64,000 bases of DNA from Vishniacozyma victoriae (GCA_017654735.1 JADPYG010000088.1:124001-188000), one strand, 5' to 3'. Counted from the stretch's first letter, positions 33,413 to 46,903 are shown. Notes: a model not told the origin generated them from the letters alone. Numbers and translations are program-made.

Positions 33413-34244
33413 ATGCCTCTCCGCTCCGTTCCAGCTACTGGCCTCGACAATGTGCGATCAGGCTTGAGTCCGTGTCTCGGAGTCGCCATCACCGACAGTT
33501 TGCCCTATGAACAGGTAATCTACACCAGACATAGTCTACCGGCATTGCATCTCGCTGATGGTAACAGAGCGGAGTACAGTTGAACGAGACTCTGGAAATA
33601 GTATTTCTTGGGACTCCCCCTTTCAACCTCACCTCTACGTAAGTGCAAGTAACAACATGACACCTGCTCATTTCACTAACGGGACATGCTTTGCTGAATG
33701 ACCTAGTATCTGCGACAACAATAGGACATGTTGGGTACGTTCGATTTCACCCCGCCGATCGAGCCAGCAGAATTCCGCTCAAATTTCAGTGCGGTACCCA
33801 AAGCCAGAACCTCAGTATGAACACGTTCACGTGGACAGTCGGCGGTGTGAACGTTAAAGACCCCAATACTCGTGATGATTCCCAAATTGAGGTCTTTACT
33901 ACCCTTGGGCACTCCATGTACGTTTGTCGCCATCGCTACTCCCACACCCATACACACCTTTAACCTTTTTTGCTCATTCAATTGAGCTGACAACGCGCAG
34001 AATCTGGGCAGCCGTCGAAGTGAACAATATTTCATTGACGCAGACTCAGTACAGCTACAGCCCCAATTTTTCGCTCTCGTCCAGCTCATCCGATGACCAA
34101 CCTTCGGGTGCTCCTTCTCCTCGGCTGAATCAAAGTTCACTTGGGTAAGTGATTTGGACACCTGTAAATCCGCTGATGCATTGCAGGCTGGTGACCTTGG
34201 GTATACTCTCGCTGGCGATCTTGGGAGTCTTGGCTGGGTTTTAA
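33413..34244 (+). CDS. putative GPI-anchored or membrane-tethered surface protein
   Basis: The small exons join into PYEQ-SGVQLNETLEIVFLGTPPF, STICDNNRTCW, CGTQSQNLSMNTFTWTVGGVNV and HSIIWAAVEVNNISLTQTQ. A Ser/Asp/Pro-rich stretch and a C-terminal hydrophobic tail (GLVTLGILSLAILGVLAGF) end the product. Many N-glycosylation sequons, paired cysteines and the tail fit a GPI-anchored wall protein. I start at the ATG at 33413 (MPLRSVPATGLDNVRSG), but this gives no signal peptide, so the true first exon may lie upstream. At least five introns. There is no known family. Confidence 0.5.
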
Positions 34245-34912
34245 GCACTCATGGCGCTGTGCAGTCGCGAGCTAGGGGTCTCAGCAGTTTCTAAGAGCAC
34301 AAGGTGGGGTGGCTTACTTGCAAATGTATCGTTGTGGTGTGCTACAGGGAGGCCTTGCCGCCCAGTAAAGGAGACTCGTTGTTGTCGCCATGAGCTCTCC
34401 TCTTTGAGATGGCATTTGGCGCTCAAGCCGTCAAGTATCTCAGCCCCGGCCTCGTCAGCCAGCCCACCCTCTGATATTGTGTGGCGGCGATGAGAATAGT
34501 AAGCCTTAGCGAGAAATCCAAGGCAACAAGTACGCTATTTGGTCCAGGTAACGCAACCACTATATCGTATAACCTCAAATTCAAAGAGTTGGTAAGGAAG
34601 ATTCGCACGTACACGATGTTGCAGATGGATCTACTTGGCGCTGCAGTCTGCAGTACTCTATTGCCATCATGGAAGCAGAGAGCTTGTCATCAACATAGCA
34701 TTTAGTGTGCATCGTATCGAGCCCTTGGTTCATGGATAGCGGAATCAAATCCGGTAACCGGACATTTAAAATGGATCAACTGACTCTGTACTTATACGCC
34801 CTCTTTACTATCTTATTTCATACAACTCAGGTGCCAAACCTGGCTCTCGGTACATCGCCTGGATTGAAGTCTACACATATACTTGGATATCATATCATAT
34901 CAAGCTCGGAAG
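34245..34912. other. intergenic region before TFIIS gene
   Basis: I see only short unsupported reading frames in these 668 bases. The last 100 bases are the likely promoter and leader of the TFIIS gene, with TATATACT-like strings near 34875. Confidence 0.45.
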
Positions 34913-36263
34913 ATGCTCGACGCAGCAGGAGTCACGACAAAGGTCAAGGAGCTACATGAAGCTAATAACGCAAAGAAGACCGAGGTATGTTCCATGATAT
35001 GTATCCGGGACCACAGATCTGATGATCTAGGATGTCATCAAGATCCTAAACGTCCTAAAAGCAGAGGTAGAGCCAACAGAGGAATTATTGAAGGTACACA
35101 ATCTTGTTATTCTCAAGAGGAAGTTGCACTAACACCTTTAGACGTCAAAGGCGGGTGTGGCTATTGGGAAACTCCGAAATTCGACTTCGCCAGGTGTCTC
35201 GAACTTAGCAAAGGAGGTGGTCAAGAAATGGAAAGAGGCCATCGAGCAGCAGAAATCCAAAAGGAAACGAGATGATGGGGATGAAGTCAAGAAAGAGGAT
35301 GGGGGGAAGAAAACCAAAACGGAAGGTAAGCCTCCTTATCATTCAATGGCAACTTGTTCTGATCGCAGCCTCATCAGCTGCAGCTTCTCCTTTACCTGTA
35401 ACACCGGCGGATTCCAAAAGCGATATCAAGCCAAAGAAGGAGGATGAGACTCCAGGAGCCTCATCTTCAAGACGGACATCACCAAAGGAGGAAGACGGAG
35501 TTCTCTCAACAATTGACGATACCCTGACGAAACCCCGTACGGCCGAGACGGATGGTGTAGCAAAAAATATGAGGGTGGAAGGGGGAGACGATACGACAAG
35601 AGACAAGTGTGCGATCATGATGTACAACGCATTAAGTATTGATAGTCGAGCAGGTGAGCTATTTTCTACGTTGAACATTTGAGGGTGACTGCCGACGCTG
35701 TAGAATCCCGTATATTGAAGGAACGGGCTTTCGCGATTGAGAAAGCTGTGTTTACGAGTCACGAGGGGTCGACTGGAAACGATTACAGAGCCAGTGAGTC
35801 ACCCCCAATTCAGCTTGGTCAGAGCTAATGTCCAGAAATCAGATCACTATTCTTAAACCTGAAGGACAAAGGCAATCCCGGATTACGAAACCAGATCGTC
35901 CTTGGCGATGTGGACGCGGACAAGATTGTATCCATGAGCAAGGAGGTAAGCTATCTTCGCGGTGAACCTGGACATGAAGCTGACAAACAGGACATGGCCT
36001 CGGAAAGCGTCAAGGCAATGAATCAGAAGATCACAGAAAACAATCTCTTCAATGCCAAAGCTGTTGGCGAGACCAATGCAGAGACTGACGCATTCAAATG
36101 TTCGAGATGTCAACAGAGGAAATGTACCTATTACCAGATGCAGACGAGAAGTGCGGATGAACCGATGACGGTGAGTCTTCCTCATAGGTTCAAGATATGG
36201 TTGCTAATCTGTCAGACTTTCGTGACGTGTATCAATTGTGGTAATAGGTGGAAGTTCAGTTAA
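34913..36263 (+). CDS. DST1: TFIIS, transcription elongation factor S-II
   Basis: TFIIS rescues arrested RNA polymerase II by triggering transcript cleavage. The N-terminal LW domain is present (MLDAAGVTTKVKELHEANN, then DVIKILNVLKAEVEPTEELLK, TSKAGVAIGKLRNSTS, VVKKWKEAIEQQK). A charged linker follows, then the central polymerase-binding domain (DKCAIMMYNALSID, FLNLKDKGNPGLRNQIVLGDV). The zinc ribbon reads [38 protein letters not shown]. Its four cysteines and the Asp-Glu pair (RSADEP) that enters the polymerase active site are intact. Around six introns are spread through the gene. Confidence 0.94.
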
Positions 36264-37972
36264 GCAGTATTAGCATGCATATAGTCGTATGGTCTGCGCG
36301 CAGTTTTCTGGGCCTCTGTCCTACATGTTGACGACAAAGACGGCCCAGTGCGCGTGGGTGGGTTCGCATGGCTCGTCCGCATTGTCGGGGACGCCAGGTA
36401 CGGACTCTGATGTCGTTTGGTTTCCTCAAAGAAAGACTTGGTGAACGGAGTCTCTCCTAGTAACTGGACCGCCTCACTTCGCTCTAGTAGACGAGAATCA
36501 ATGGGCAATCCACCTTTCCCCAACCGATCATCTGATGCATGTTTCCTTGGCGCCGAGACCTCAAGCCCCGGCCGCCGCTTTGCATCCCGAGACTTTTTCC
36601 CCGGCCTCGAGCCACAATGGATGGATCCCAAGTTGTAGTAGGAATCTTAGCTTTGCGATATTGTCGAGTGTTTTACGGGTTTGCAGCTTCTCTATGGACA
36701 GCTTCTGGACGATCAGACAGGTCGAATCAGCAACTACGCGATCCGCGATCATGTTATGTAGTATGGCGACATCCCGCAAAATTCCCTGAGCTCGGGCATG
36801 AATCGCGCTGTGAGACACCTATTGAGCTCAAACTCGATCGTCGCAACGTTGGAGCTGGAGCTGGGAAGGATTTACCGGCCGACTGCGGATTTTCTGCGCA
36901 TCCGCAGCTTGCACACGACAGTTCCGTCGGCATGAATACGCCTCGACATGCCATACAACTGATCGACGTGAAGAGTCCGTACTTCTATCATCTCTCTCTG
37001 ACCCATGAGGTTGTTGACGCCACATGATAAATGGCGGCGTGCGTTGTGGCGTGCTTGGCCTGTCAACGATTAATACGATGGCGGGGTGATCGACCTTCGG
37101 CCTTCCTTTGTCCGTTTGGAATCACGCTAAATTGGTCAGGGTCGCCACTGCGGGGAGGGAAGGGTGAGGGGTTTCCCTGATTATCTTTAACCGGCTGTCA
37201 CGGCTGTTGCGCCTTTTGCCAGCGGGAATCGATTTAAGGGCTTTGACGCGAGCAGTACCACGAGATTTGACCCCGAGCCGGTTCAGGGAAGATTGCCGAT
37301 CAGCAGGCCAGGGGGAAGATGAGAGGAATAGTAATAGTTTGATAAGCTCCTTTGAGGATGAGATTCAGGGTTTAATTCGGCGCTAGTGGAGCTCTTTGGT
37401 CAAGAGTAGATATTTAGTGCGGCACCGTTTAGATCGAATTCGGATGTAGGTATCGACTCCATTACCATTCTTCAATCACCTGTACACTCAACACTACACA
37501 TATTGCTACCATAACAAGCTACGCCAAAGCTATAGCGGATACACATACACGAGTACCTTGTCTTGGAACGCTAGTCTTGTTCCACCGCCCTTTTGTTGCC
37601 GGATCTCTTCGACTCTCGGAGGCTTTACTGGCAAATCTTCTCCGGCTGTTTAGCACAAGCTTGTGTCTGTTGAAGGACAAGATAGGTATCCAGCACTTGC
37701 TGTCAGAGTTCCAGTATTGGATTCTGAGCGGTTCACGCCTTTGGCAACACCTGTTGAGGAAATGTATGTGCTTTCTTCTCATATTCCCTCTACATGACAA
37801 GAACCATGCACAAGCAACCGTGCCCCAACGCGACCGAGCAAACGACGTTGCTACTTCACCCCCTCCTACCTACTACTTAGATCAGGGCTGACCAAATAGA
37901 AAGCACGCACACATTACCGACTTCGATTAAGATCGCTTACTCGTAACGCATTACAAAATCTTCATCCTCCAA
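36264..37972. other. long intergenic region and probable long leader of the CON7-like gene
   Basis: This is the longest stretch without a supported gene (1.7 kb). Reading frames here are short and show no family features. CGG/CCG triplets cluster at 37190-37290 (AACCGGCTG, GAGCCGGTTCAGG). Pyrimidine-rich leader-like sequence occurs at 37455-37970, with small upstream reading frames. Long leaders with upstream ORFs are common for fungal developmental regulators. Confidence 0.45.
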
Positions 37973-39483
37973 ATGTCACACACCAACTCCGAAAATAAGC
38001 CATACGGCTCATCGATCCCTTTCCAACTGTCCAACGATCAAGACCCTTCCTCGTTCGGTATCTCGCCATCCGATATTAACATGACCTTCTGGTCTAATGG
38101 TTCTTCATTCTCATCGTCCGCTTCCGGTTCCGGCGCCGGAGGATCTTTCTCTTCCGTCGACAACCTCCCATCCATCTCACGCGACTTTGTCAGACCAACG
38201 AATGATGCGCGTCGGCCAGCCACCGCAGGCGGTGCGCTCCAGCAGCCATCACGGACTATGTTCACCAGTGGGCTTGAAGCTACGATACAGGAGGAGGAAG
38301 GGAATGAGAATGATAACTCTGGAGGAAACAGCCGTCGAGCTTCTGTGCCCCATGATACGTGGTTGAACCATGGCAGCTCGATGCCTTCGATTACGCCCTA
38401 CAACCAGTTCGTCATGACTCAACAACATACACAAGGAAACCCAGCGCGAAATACAAACCAGGTACTAAGACCACAAACGAGCGACGGATTGCCTCATCAT
38501 ACCATGGTCCCCTCTCTACCTTCTCTCAACAGTCATGTGCAATACACCGGCGTCATGGCTCCTCGCACTATACCCAACGCGATCCCAAATATGGGCTACA
38601 GCAGTTTCCCAGGCGACCGCACGTTCTCCTTCGCTGGCGTCCAACCTCAATTCGTCAACGGCAATGTCGATGGACCATCAAGTTATCCAGGGATGGACGC
38701 AAGAAAGCATACTTTTGTCGCTGCCGATGAGGATCGACCTAAAGCAAAACGACCTAGGCGGAGGGCGGATGAGATCACTAGGAAGTACAAGTGTGGTTGG
38801 AATGGATGTGATAAGGGATATGGAACTCTGAACCACCTTAATGCGCATGTCGAAACCTTGAAACATGGTGAGAAACGAACATCTGACGGTAAGTCCCCAG
38901 TTTCGTCGGAGGGTTGAGGCAGTGGGCTGATGATGCAGAATTCAAGTGGATCAAGGAAGAAAACAAGACAATCAAGCAGCGGGCAGCGGCAGAAGCAGCT
39001 CGAAATAAGTCGTCTGCTCGTACTGGGCCCAGTAGGGGAAGTTTCTCTTCGGAATCGGACTACACCCGACGCGATTCAGCTGTATCAGGCTACTCTTCAG
39101 CCGATTTCTCCGGTCGCAGCTCCGCCGCTTCAGGCTACGAGTTCATGTACAGTCGTCCAGGGACCGCAGGATCAATGGCTTCCTTCGATGGAAATGCTTC
39201 GGGTGGATATGCCGATCAATTCGCTTTTGGAGGATCAATGAACCGACGTCCATCCGCACCGATGCATATCCCATTACCACCGCCCCGACCCATGAACCAG
39301 GATTTCGGTTTACTTGGTGGGAATCAATTTGTCAATGGTGATCATCTTACGCCTACGAATCAATATCCACACTCGCATTTGAATTTGGGAGAGTATCGTC
39401 CACCCGCTCAAAATTCGACGATCGCCATGACGAGCGCGCAGCCTCTTGAGAAACCTTTCGAGCAGTTCTCGTTTCAGAGATGA
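37973..39483 (+). CDS. CON7-like C2H2 zinc-finger transcription factor
   Basis: The protein has a single C2H2 finger, KYKCGWNGCDKGYGTLNHLNAHVETLKHGEKR, with cysteines four apart. TSD-EFKWIKEENK follows across the intron at about 38891-38936. Finger plus the following EFK...I..E block is diagnostic of Con7p, a regulator of morphogenesis and infection structures in filamentous fungi. A nuclear-localisation-type run (KAKRPRRRADEITRK) precedes the finger. The N-terminal 260 residues and the C-terminal part are Ser/Gly/Gln-rich and disordered, as in activation domains. Its role in a yeast of this group is not known from sequence. Confidence 0.9.
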
Positions 39484-39815
39484 GTAGCTTGGCCTGGTGT
39501 CGAGCTTAAAGGAGACTTTGTGGAATCAGCAGGAGTGCAGGAAATGTAAGATAACGAAGAAAAGAATAGATGAGTGAATGTGGAAATAGGAATAGACCGT
39601 TGATGGAACCTAACGCGAGTTGCAATGGAGGATCAATGAAGAAGAAGGGATAATTGTAACTTTTGTATATACGCATGTCATCTCGTGTCAATTTTGAAAG
39701 CACCATTATAACTAACCGTCTATGCCAGTGGGCACGCTGGGCGGACCATGAAGCGGTCATTGTAGTGCCTGAATCAACTGGCGATCATTTCAAGGAATTA
39801 CTCCACCCGGGCCTC

Positions 39816-41589
39816 ATGTCAACGATGAAGCAAGAACCGACAGAAAGTCCCTCATCGACAGCCCTAGCTTCTCGTATAGCTCGATACTCATATGAAGCTA
39901 CGCCGAGTCCGAACGGCAAGCGGAAGGCTACTCCTGTAAAGCGGGAACCTGGACCAAGTGTCAGTCCGCACTTTACTCGTAATCGGGGGTCGGTCATTTC
40001 ACGAGGAGCAGTCGTTGTGACTTCGCCTCACTTTTCGAAGCCTCCGACGCCAGTGACCTCGGTCAAACATCCGACAATCCTGAATGTGACACGAGCTGTA
40101 TCCAATGACGGATTAGACAGCGATGATGATTTGGAAAGTATCGATGGTTCCACTTCCGCCAATCATGCAGGGGTCGATTTGAGCGATGATGGAGAACTAG
40201 AGGATGAGAGTGATGGTCTAGGAGATCTCGTTTCATCTGATAGTGATGAGGAGGAAATGACTTCACCGAGTCGTCAATCTCAAACTCGTATACGAGCCAG
40301 AAGAGCAGGTCGGACGGAACAACATCTAATCCAAGAAGGAGAATCAAGTACAGGCGCCAGGAAGAGGCAAAGAATCAAGAGGGAAGACGATGGCGATGGC
40401 GGGACTAGGCCGAAGAAGAAGAAAGCACCTAGAGGTTATGCTGCTCCTGAGATATATCAGCATCTTAGACCATTACCGGATATCCTAGGACCTGGGCTTG
40501 ATGGTATGTCCCGCTCATTCTCGAGTTGCTAAAGCTGACGACATAGTGGTATTCTGCGGGATCAAGTGTGTTAATAATCAAGATCCTGGTATCGACTGAC
40601 GATAGCCCTGGAGTGAGGAGTTCAACGACAGGACATCATTTCGGTCATCCGACAAATAAGTTCTGGGTACGTTTCTTCACTCTTTGAAAGCTATTGCTGA
40701 CGACTCAAGAGATCACTTCATCAGTCTGGTACGATCTAAGGTCCTTTCAATGACTCAGGCCTGACGGACAGGTATGACCTCTAGACTGATCAAGCCCGAG
40801 GAAGATCATCTTCTACCTGTAGAGTTCAATTACGGCCTGGTGGGTCCTCTCAAGACCTCCTTCTTCCCGGTATAGGGGCTGATAAGACAGACAGTCCTGG
40901 TGGATAGACCAACAGCCGAACAATCCGAATTATCGACTAATGAAATGCGCTTGAACGTCCTTCCTTTCACGGAGAAACTGTCTGGTATCAGACCTGGGAT
41001 AGTCTGTTTCGTGGGCAAGAAGATTTGGGATGTCTACGAGAGCGTAGTCTCCAAGTCCGCTCGGGTAGTCAGTACGAGTCAGGGGATTGACGTGAAGGAA
41101 GAGGAGGACACGACTGCTATACCAAATTCGACACCTGCTGAAGGCGTGGTGAGCGGTGGACAAGGAGAGGATGTAAAACCCGCAATCGTCGACAGGCCAA
41201 CATCGCAATCAACTCCTCGCCGGAGAGCCCCAGCCAAGGTGAAAGAAAAGTTCGACTGGACAAAACCCCGTCCATTTCGCCTCCCACACCAGACTGATGA
41301 TGGATTGAAATACACTTATTTCTGGGTTGTACCCAATACCTCAGGTCTCGAACGAACTCCTGTAAGTCCACCTCTGTCTTTTTCCCCATCCGATGAGACT
41401 TGCCGGGACATGGCTGATATACAGCTCGCTGAGCAGGTTGTACTCTTTCGGCACCTGAAGACATTCAATGAAGAGGTCAAAGCTGGTCGGGTGGAGGGGG
41501 TATATCGGGACATCGATGTCGAGGGCGTCAAGGAGACAGTGGAGACCATGAAGAGGGCTGCAGAGGCTAAGGAAGTAAAGCAAGAATAG
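39816..41589 (+). CDS. G/T mismatch-specific thymine DNA glycosylase (TDG/MUG family)
   Basis: The enzyme excises thymine or uracil opposite guanine in base-excision repair. After splicing, [27 protein letters not shown] gives the GINPG active-site motif with its catalytic asparagine. RSLHQSG joins to MTSRLIKPEEDHLLPVEFNYGL through an intron at about 40731-40773, and later LSGIRPGIVCFVGKKIWDVYE and KYTYFWVVPNTSG follow. About 230 residues before the domain are acidic and basic disordered sequence with KKKKAPRGYAAPE just ahead of it. I start at 39816 (MSTMKQEPTES); an in-frame ATG at 39675 would add 47 residues. Confidence 0.92.
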
Positions 41590-41687
41590 GTGAACATGTG
41601 TACATCCATGTCTGGTGTAATGTACGTCCAAAATAATGCATGACATGACGAGCAATGCTATGTAATGTAGACAAGACATGAGACATA

Positions 41688-44600
41688 TTACCAGAATCCA
41701 GATAATGAGTGTAAATCACTAAACACGGTAGTACTACTACTTCCAATCTGCCTCATCATTTCTTTCTGTCGCTTGATAGGCTGTTCGGCGAATTGAGCAA
41801 GGAGGTGACCGTCAAGTACACCCCGAGCAAGGGGTTTGTTTATGATCTCATTTCGAACAGATCTATCATCAGCGAGTCATCTTGTCATGTAAGAGAAAGG
41901 AAGAAGGGGACATACCGGAAAGCACGAGGATTCAAACCTGCTATGTGCTGAGCATTCCTGACTAATTGTTCTGAAGCTAATTGTAATCGCTTGAATCGGG
42001 CTGGTTTGACAGCTACTAGAGTTGATATCGTTCCATCCGCATGGGCTATTGATCAGTTTTCCTCCTGACAAAGTGAGAATATATGGGCGTACCATAGAGG
42101 ATCTGGGATTGAGGCGCGACCTCCTCTTCGGACGTTTTGCGACGTGCTATAGTCTTACTTGCCATCACAGGTGCTCCACCGTAGTACTCTGTACGTAGTA
42201 CTAATCGTTCTCCATTGAATGAATCCGGGTCTGACTGTTAGCTATCTTCTCGGCATTGAAGAAGGGGGAGACATACCGGCTGGATCGAAATCTACTAATC
42301 TGAGAACACCTTCTTTGTCGTTTGAGATAAAAGTCATCTGTCCATCGTGGACCAAGAAATCGGCTGTAGACAGGGACACATCCTGAAGATCTTTTCCGAT
42401 CACTGTGAATTTATATGGCTCGTCCTAAACGTCAGCTTACGTTCGGATCTTAAGAAGCGTAGGGAAGACGAACCTGTAATGAAGCGAACCACATTGATTT
42501 GAATGCGTCTCCGAAAAGGATTAGATTCTTGAAGACGCTTATTGAAGTGACAAACAACCCAACATCCGCAAAAGCAAGTGCTAGGAGTCGATCATCGTAA
42601 TCGAGTCCCTTTATGTATACCTATACGTCAGCCTACAAAACGAGAGATAGACTTACCTTGGGCCCGTTGGAATGTAGGACATATCCATTGATATTATTCA
42701 ATGCGGAAACTGGATTCCTACATGGATCCTTACATCTCTTCTTCAATCTCCAACCAGGGGTTCCTTCCTTCTCTCCGACAGTCTCTACCACTTCAAACAC
42801 GTACACCTAAACATCAGCTAGAAGTCCCAATGAGCAGAAGGGAAGGATAGCTTACATTCCCACGACTAGCTCGATCTTCACCGAAATCGAATCCTGTTCC
42901 TACTGCTATGAAATCCCTCATTCCTCCTGAAACACTACTAGATTCAAGGGATACACTCTGACAACAAAGGATTACTTCATTTTGATCGAAATCGTATCCG
43001 TCAATCACCTTGAAAGGGTCTGAACCCTGAGAGAATAATTCAAGAGTGGATCGTTCATTCGTTGGTGAAGTTAAATTCTCTCCCTCTGGCCCTAGTAGGA
43101 TTTCACCTTCTTCATCGTATATTTGGAATGGGACTGTTATGGCTGATGCACCGACATAATGAGCTGAAGGGGGGTCAAAGACTATGTGGGTGTATTTTCG
43201 GGGCATCTCGTATCGGTCGCAGGGCATCGAGAAGTCCGTCTGCAACGTTGGCGGGAGGTAGCAGATGAAGGACCCCTACAGCATCAGCTTTGAATTCCTA
43301 CGGTTTGGCAAGCTTACATCTTCAATCTTGATAAAGTACTCTCCAGTTCCACCTAGGTGTGTAGTCTTAGCAAAGGCGAAGGCAGATTGTTTCAACCCAT
43401 AAGCCTTGAGCGGATGTGCATCGCTCGAAAGAATCCACTGGGGTCGTTCACCAGTAACAAAAGCACCAGTCTGACCTTCAAGGTTCGCGAATGGGATTAG
43501 AGTATATGGCAATTTGCTTGTAACGGGAATGGGGAGGTGCTGGTTGTAGACCCTCTTGAACCGTATAGCGAGTGATTTACGAGTTTGAGAGGCCGTATCG
43601 AGCGTAAAGCGGGGTAAGGCTTCGTAGATGTTCAACCGGCCTGATGTGTGGAGGACTAGTAGATGTGGTCGGGGAGATGTGGCGCCGACGGGAGTGAAAA
43701 GCATTTGCTTGACTGGATCTTGTTCCTCGTCGTCTGCCATTGTGGATTCCTCAGGGATATAGTCATCTGTGAAGGACGTGTCGGAGGCGGTGAGCCCGTC
43801 TGACTCTAAAACTAGTGCTAAGTCTGGTAATGAGCGGATCTACCATCAGTATTCTCCACCATCCTCGAAATTAGAGACTCACCTGAAGCAGTCCTCGATC
43901 CGTCACTACCGCCAACCAATGACTTCCCTGGGAAGCATTCATGGCATTCTGAATACTTGGTTCCTCGGCCGAGATCGCCGGTTTCTCATTCTGTAACCGC
44001 AAGACCTGATCGGGGGTAAGTTGGATCTTCGCCTGACCTTGACGCAGGGCGACTGAACGAGATGTCGAACCATTGACTGCTGAGGTAGGCTGCGATTCGG
44101 GTTGGGTCTGCGCTTCGAAAGACCGGTAAATCCCTGTGTTATCGGTGAATACCTCGATTGCCTGCACCTTTGTGGCCTGGCGTCAGTGAGGTCATTGAAG
44201 AATCGATGAACGACTTACGATGTCAGGTATGGCCGTCTCTGTGATTGTTCTGGAAACAGTCTCGCCAGCAAAGAAGGAACAGGTTCCATCGGCCCGCCTG
44301 AGTGCGATATAAGGGTCGAGTATACTGGCGGAAACAATGGCGGCACCCCCTTCATCAGGTGAGATGGCTTGAATCAACTTCCCATCTATTCGTCAATACC
44401 GCCTCAAATTACATGATGGGAGCTTACCCGAATCCAGTAAATTGACCTCAGACGGAGAGACGTGGACGACACAAGACCGCTGAAAGAACGGTGCCGCATT
44501 GATAGTGATACCAGCGATACGCCCGATCTGTTCCGGGTTGATCTTGGATGATAGAGCAAAGATCCTAGTTTGAGTACCTTCCGAACTGAAGAGTAAGGTG

Positions 44601-46617
44601 GAGCGTTCGTTATCGGGTATACCCTTCAGACGTTGGCCTGTATGGCGTTGGATGGGCAGGAACCAAACTGCTTCGGCATTTGATAGCTCATTGAACCGTC
44701 TCCTCTTCGTGATCGGCACTCCCCGCTGATTATCAGGATGGGTGACAGAAGCATGTTTGAGTAGTGACGTACTCTGAAAACATTGATGGTGGAAGACCTG
44801 CTTCCGCCATTGACCGTGACTAGCTGAGGATTGGTCCTGACCTGTACCGTCAGTGTTTACTCAGTGCTCAGTGGTCGAGCACCTACACCTTGATCGGTAG
44901 CTGCTATTCCAAACTCCATATCCATGATCTTACCTATACCGGCCAAGACATCGAAGGGCGTCACTGAAGCCCTACTTGGCCCCGTGTACATTTCCTGTCC
45001 AGCTGCATTCTTCTCTCCTCCATCGGCATCCCCATATAAGTCTTCATCGTAATCCACTTCCATATCGCCGTTGGGCTTGTCATCGGCAGCATCATCGACT
45101 TTGACCAGATCCCTGACCATATCAACTTTGGCGAGTAGAGAGTCTCCTTCGGCCGAACCGATGAAAACTGCATTTTCGCCTGCAGTGATGGCGCTCGATG
45201 GGGGTGGGACCGTAGTACTTTTCTCATCCACTAGGATCCGGCCGACTGATCTACCTTCCATCTCGAATCGAACTTGGTGTACATCCCCATTTGCCAGGAT
45301 AAGCAACATATCCCTTTCGCTGACGAACACGGCTCGAGACCCTTCCAATGATATTCGCCTTGCTTCACTTGATGTGTCTCCTTTCAAGTTGGTAGTGTAT
45401 TCCCACCAAGCATTCACGCCCGCTCCAACAACCTTGCCTCCTTGATCGATATGGATGATACCCGTGCTGGTGATGACTGCTACACCTCTCAACTCGGATG
45501 GGCAAGCGATCATGTAGAGTGGGTCACTTGGTAGTCCCGGGACAGAAGTGAGGAGAGGGTACGAGCCTGAGGTTGTTAGATCGAACGTTCGAATTTCGAG
45601 GCAAGTCGTGTCTCTTGCTGAACCGTATCGACCTGCCCAAGTGTGGATGGGGGTGTAGAGGATCGCCAGTGTCGGGGAATGGAAGCCGGGTAGGAAGAGG
45701 AGATCCTGAATATTGCGGATTTGAGGCGAGACGTCGGCTAATGGTAGCACGAAGGAAGGTGAGTATGGTACATCACTGATCGTCAGCCACCACGAGGAAC
45801 GAGGTGGGCAGACTTACTGAGGTAGACCTTCATAAAAAGGATCCAGTTCCGTCTGTTCCTGCAGTAAAGGCAATATGGCCAGAGCATCCTCCGGTAGCGT
45901 CAACACAGCCAGTCTCGAAAGTGGGTCGGTCCGAAGCATCGGGCTATAATTCGCCAAGTCCCCAGTGGACATTTGTAGACATCGTTCGTAGGTGTGTAGT
46001 GATACAGTCGCCAAATCTCCTCTGGACCACTCTAGCAGTGCCATCTGACCAGTCAGAAATCATCATCTTGTAATCGTTGCAGGGAGATTGAAGCAGACCT
46101 TTGCATCTTTGAAAGAGACTAGTAATCTGTCTAAGCCATCCACGCTTGATTCTATCGTCCGCAGAGCTGCTAGACCAGTGATGGTTCCGTGTAGCTGATG
46201 GACAGCTAGGAGATGTAGTCTCTTTTCAGTCTTGTACTTGACAGGTGCGGCCTTTACATCAGCGATGCACCAGCGAGGTAGGAAGCAGAGACTCACTTCG
46301 GAATGCCCAATGTCGTAAAAGTCCGCTTCCATCCCTTCTTCTATCTCGCCCTCTTCGTCACTAGCCCCCTCGAGCGTGCCATTTGCGCCATTCGGACGTT
46401 TCGAATCAGGAATCAAAGCAATCTGCGATTCCCTAATCTCGAATACCCTCAAATCGTTTCCACCGGCTACAATCAAGTTTCCGACAACCTTAACTTGAGG
46501 TGCGTCTGGGTTGTGTGCTTGTGGGAGCGGATAGATTGTCGATGGTGTGAAGTTTGGAAGATATAGAGAGTGATGTATTGCAGAGGGAGGTAGTACCGTC
46601 TGGTGTATAGCGTACAT
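41688..46617 (-). CDS. CFT1: CFT1/CPSF160, cleavage and polyadenylation factor large subunit
   Basis: This is the scaffold of the mRNA 3'-end cleavage and polyadenylation complex, built of WD-like beta-propellers. The N-terminus reads MYAIHQTVLPPSAIHHSLYL, then VKVVGNLIVAGGNDLRVFEI. LVSFKDAKMALLEWSRGD and SPMLRTDPLSRLAVLTLPED are typical of propeller A. PRPHLLVLHTSGRLNIYEALP lies further on. The C-terminal CPSF_A region holds FISNDKEGVLRLVDFDP-type strands and RNEIINKPLARGVLDGHLLAQF, ending QKEMMRQIGSSSTTVFSDLHS. About 20 short introns. The start at 46617 lies 286 bases from the divergent cytochrome c1 gene. Confidence 0.9.
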
Positions 46618-46903
46618 GTCTATAGAGGTGCTAGAAGTATAGTCACCTTGTTGAATTAGAGCAGGAGTAGCTTGCAGCTTGAAAGGATAGTTGTATGGTT
46701 CCTGGAATTCAGCCCACGCCTATGTTACTAACACCTACTCTGGTGCCTAAACATCTGCTCACCGGTTTCTCACGGTCTTATAAGAACTGTTCCGCCAATC
46801 GCGACAGCCACATTTTAACCCCGACACTTTCCGCGCTGGTTGTTACTGCTCGTCTATACACCTATACACCCACTTACTTCATCCTTAATACACATCACCT
46901 CAA
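46618..46903. promoter_or_regulatory. divergent promoter of CFT1 and cytochrome c1 genes
   Basis: These 286 bases must serve both an mRNA 3'-end processing gene and a respiratory-chain gene. No single element is decisive. Confidence 0.5.

Noticed and set aside
36539..37027. Overlapping ORFs on both strands around 36540-37030 as a possible small gene.
   Set aside because: None carries a motif, signal or splice pattern, and their compositions differ from the neighbours' coding sequence.
37577..37891. A 104-codon ORF before the CON7-like gene.
   Set aside because: It lies in leader-like sequence, has no family features and ends just before the real gene; I keep it only as a possible upstream ORF.
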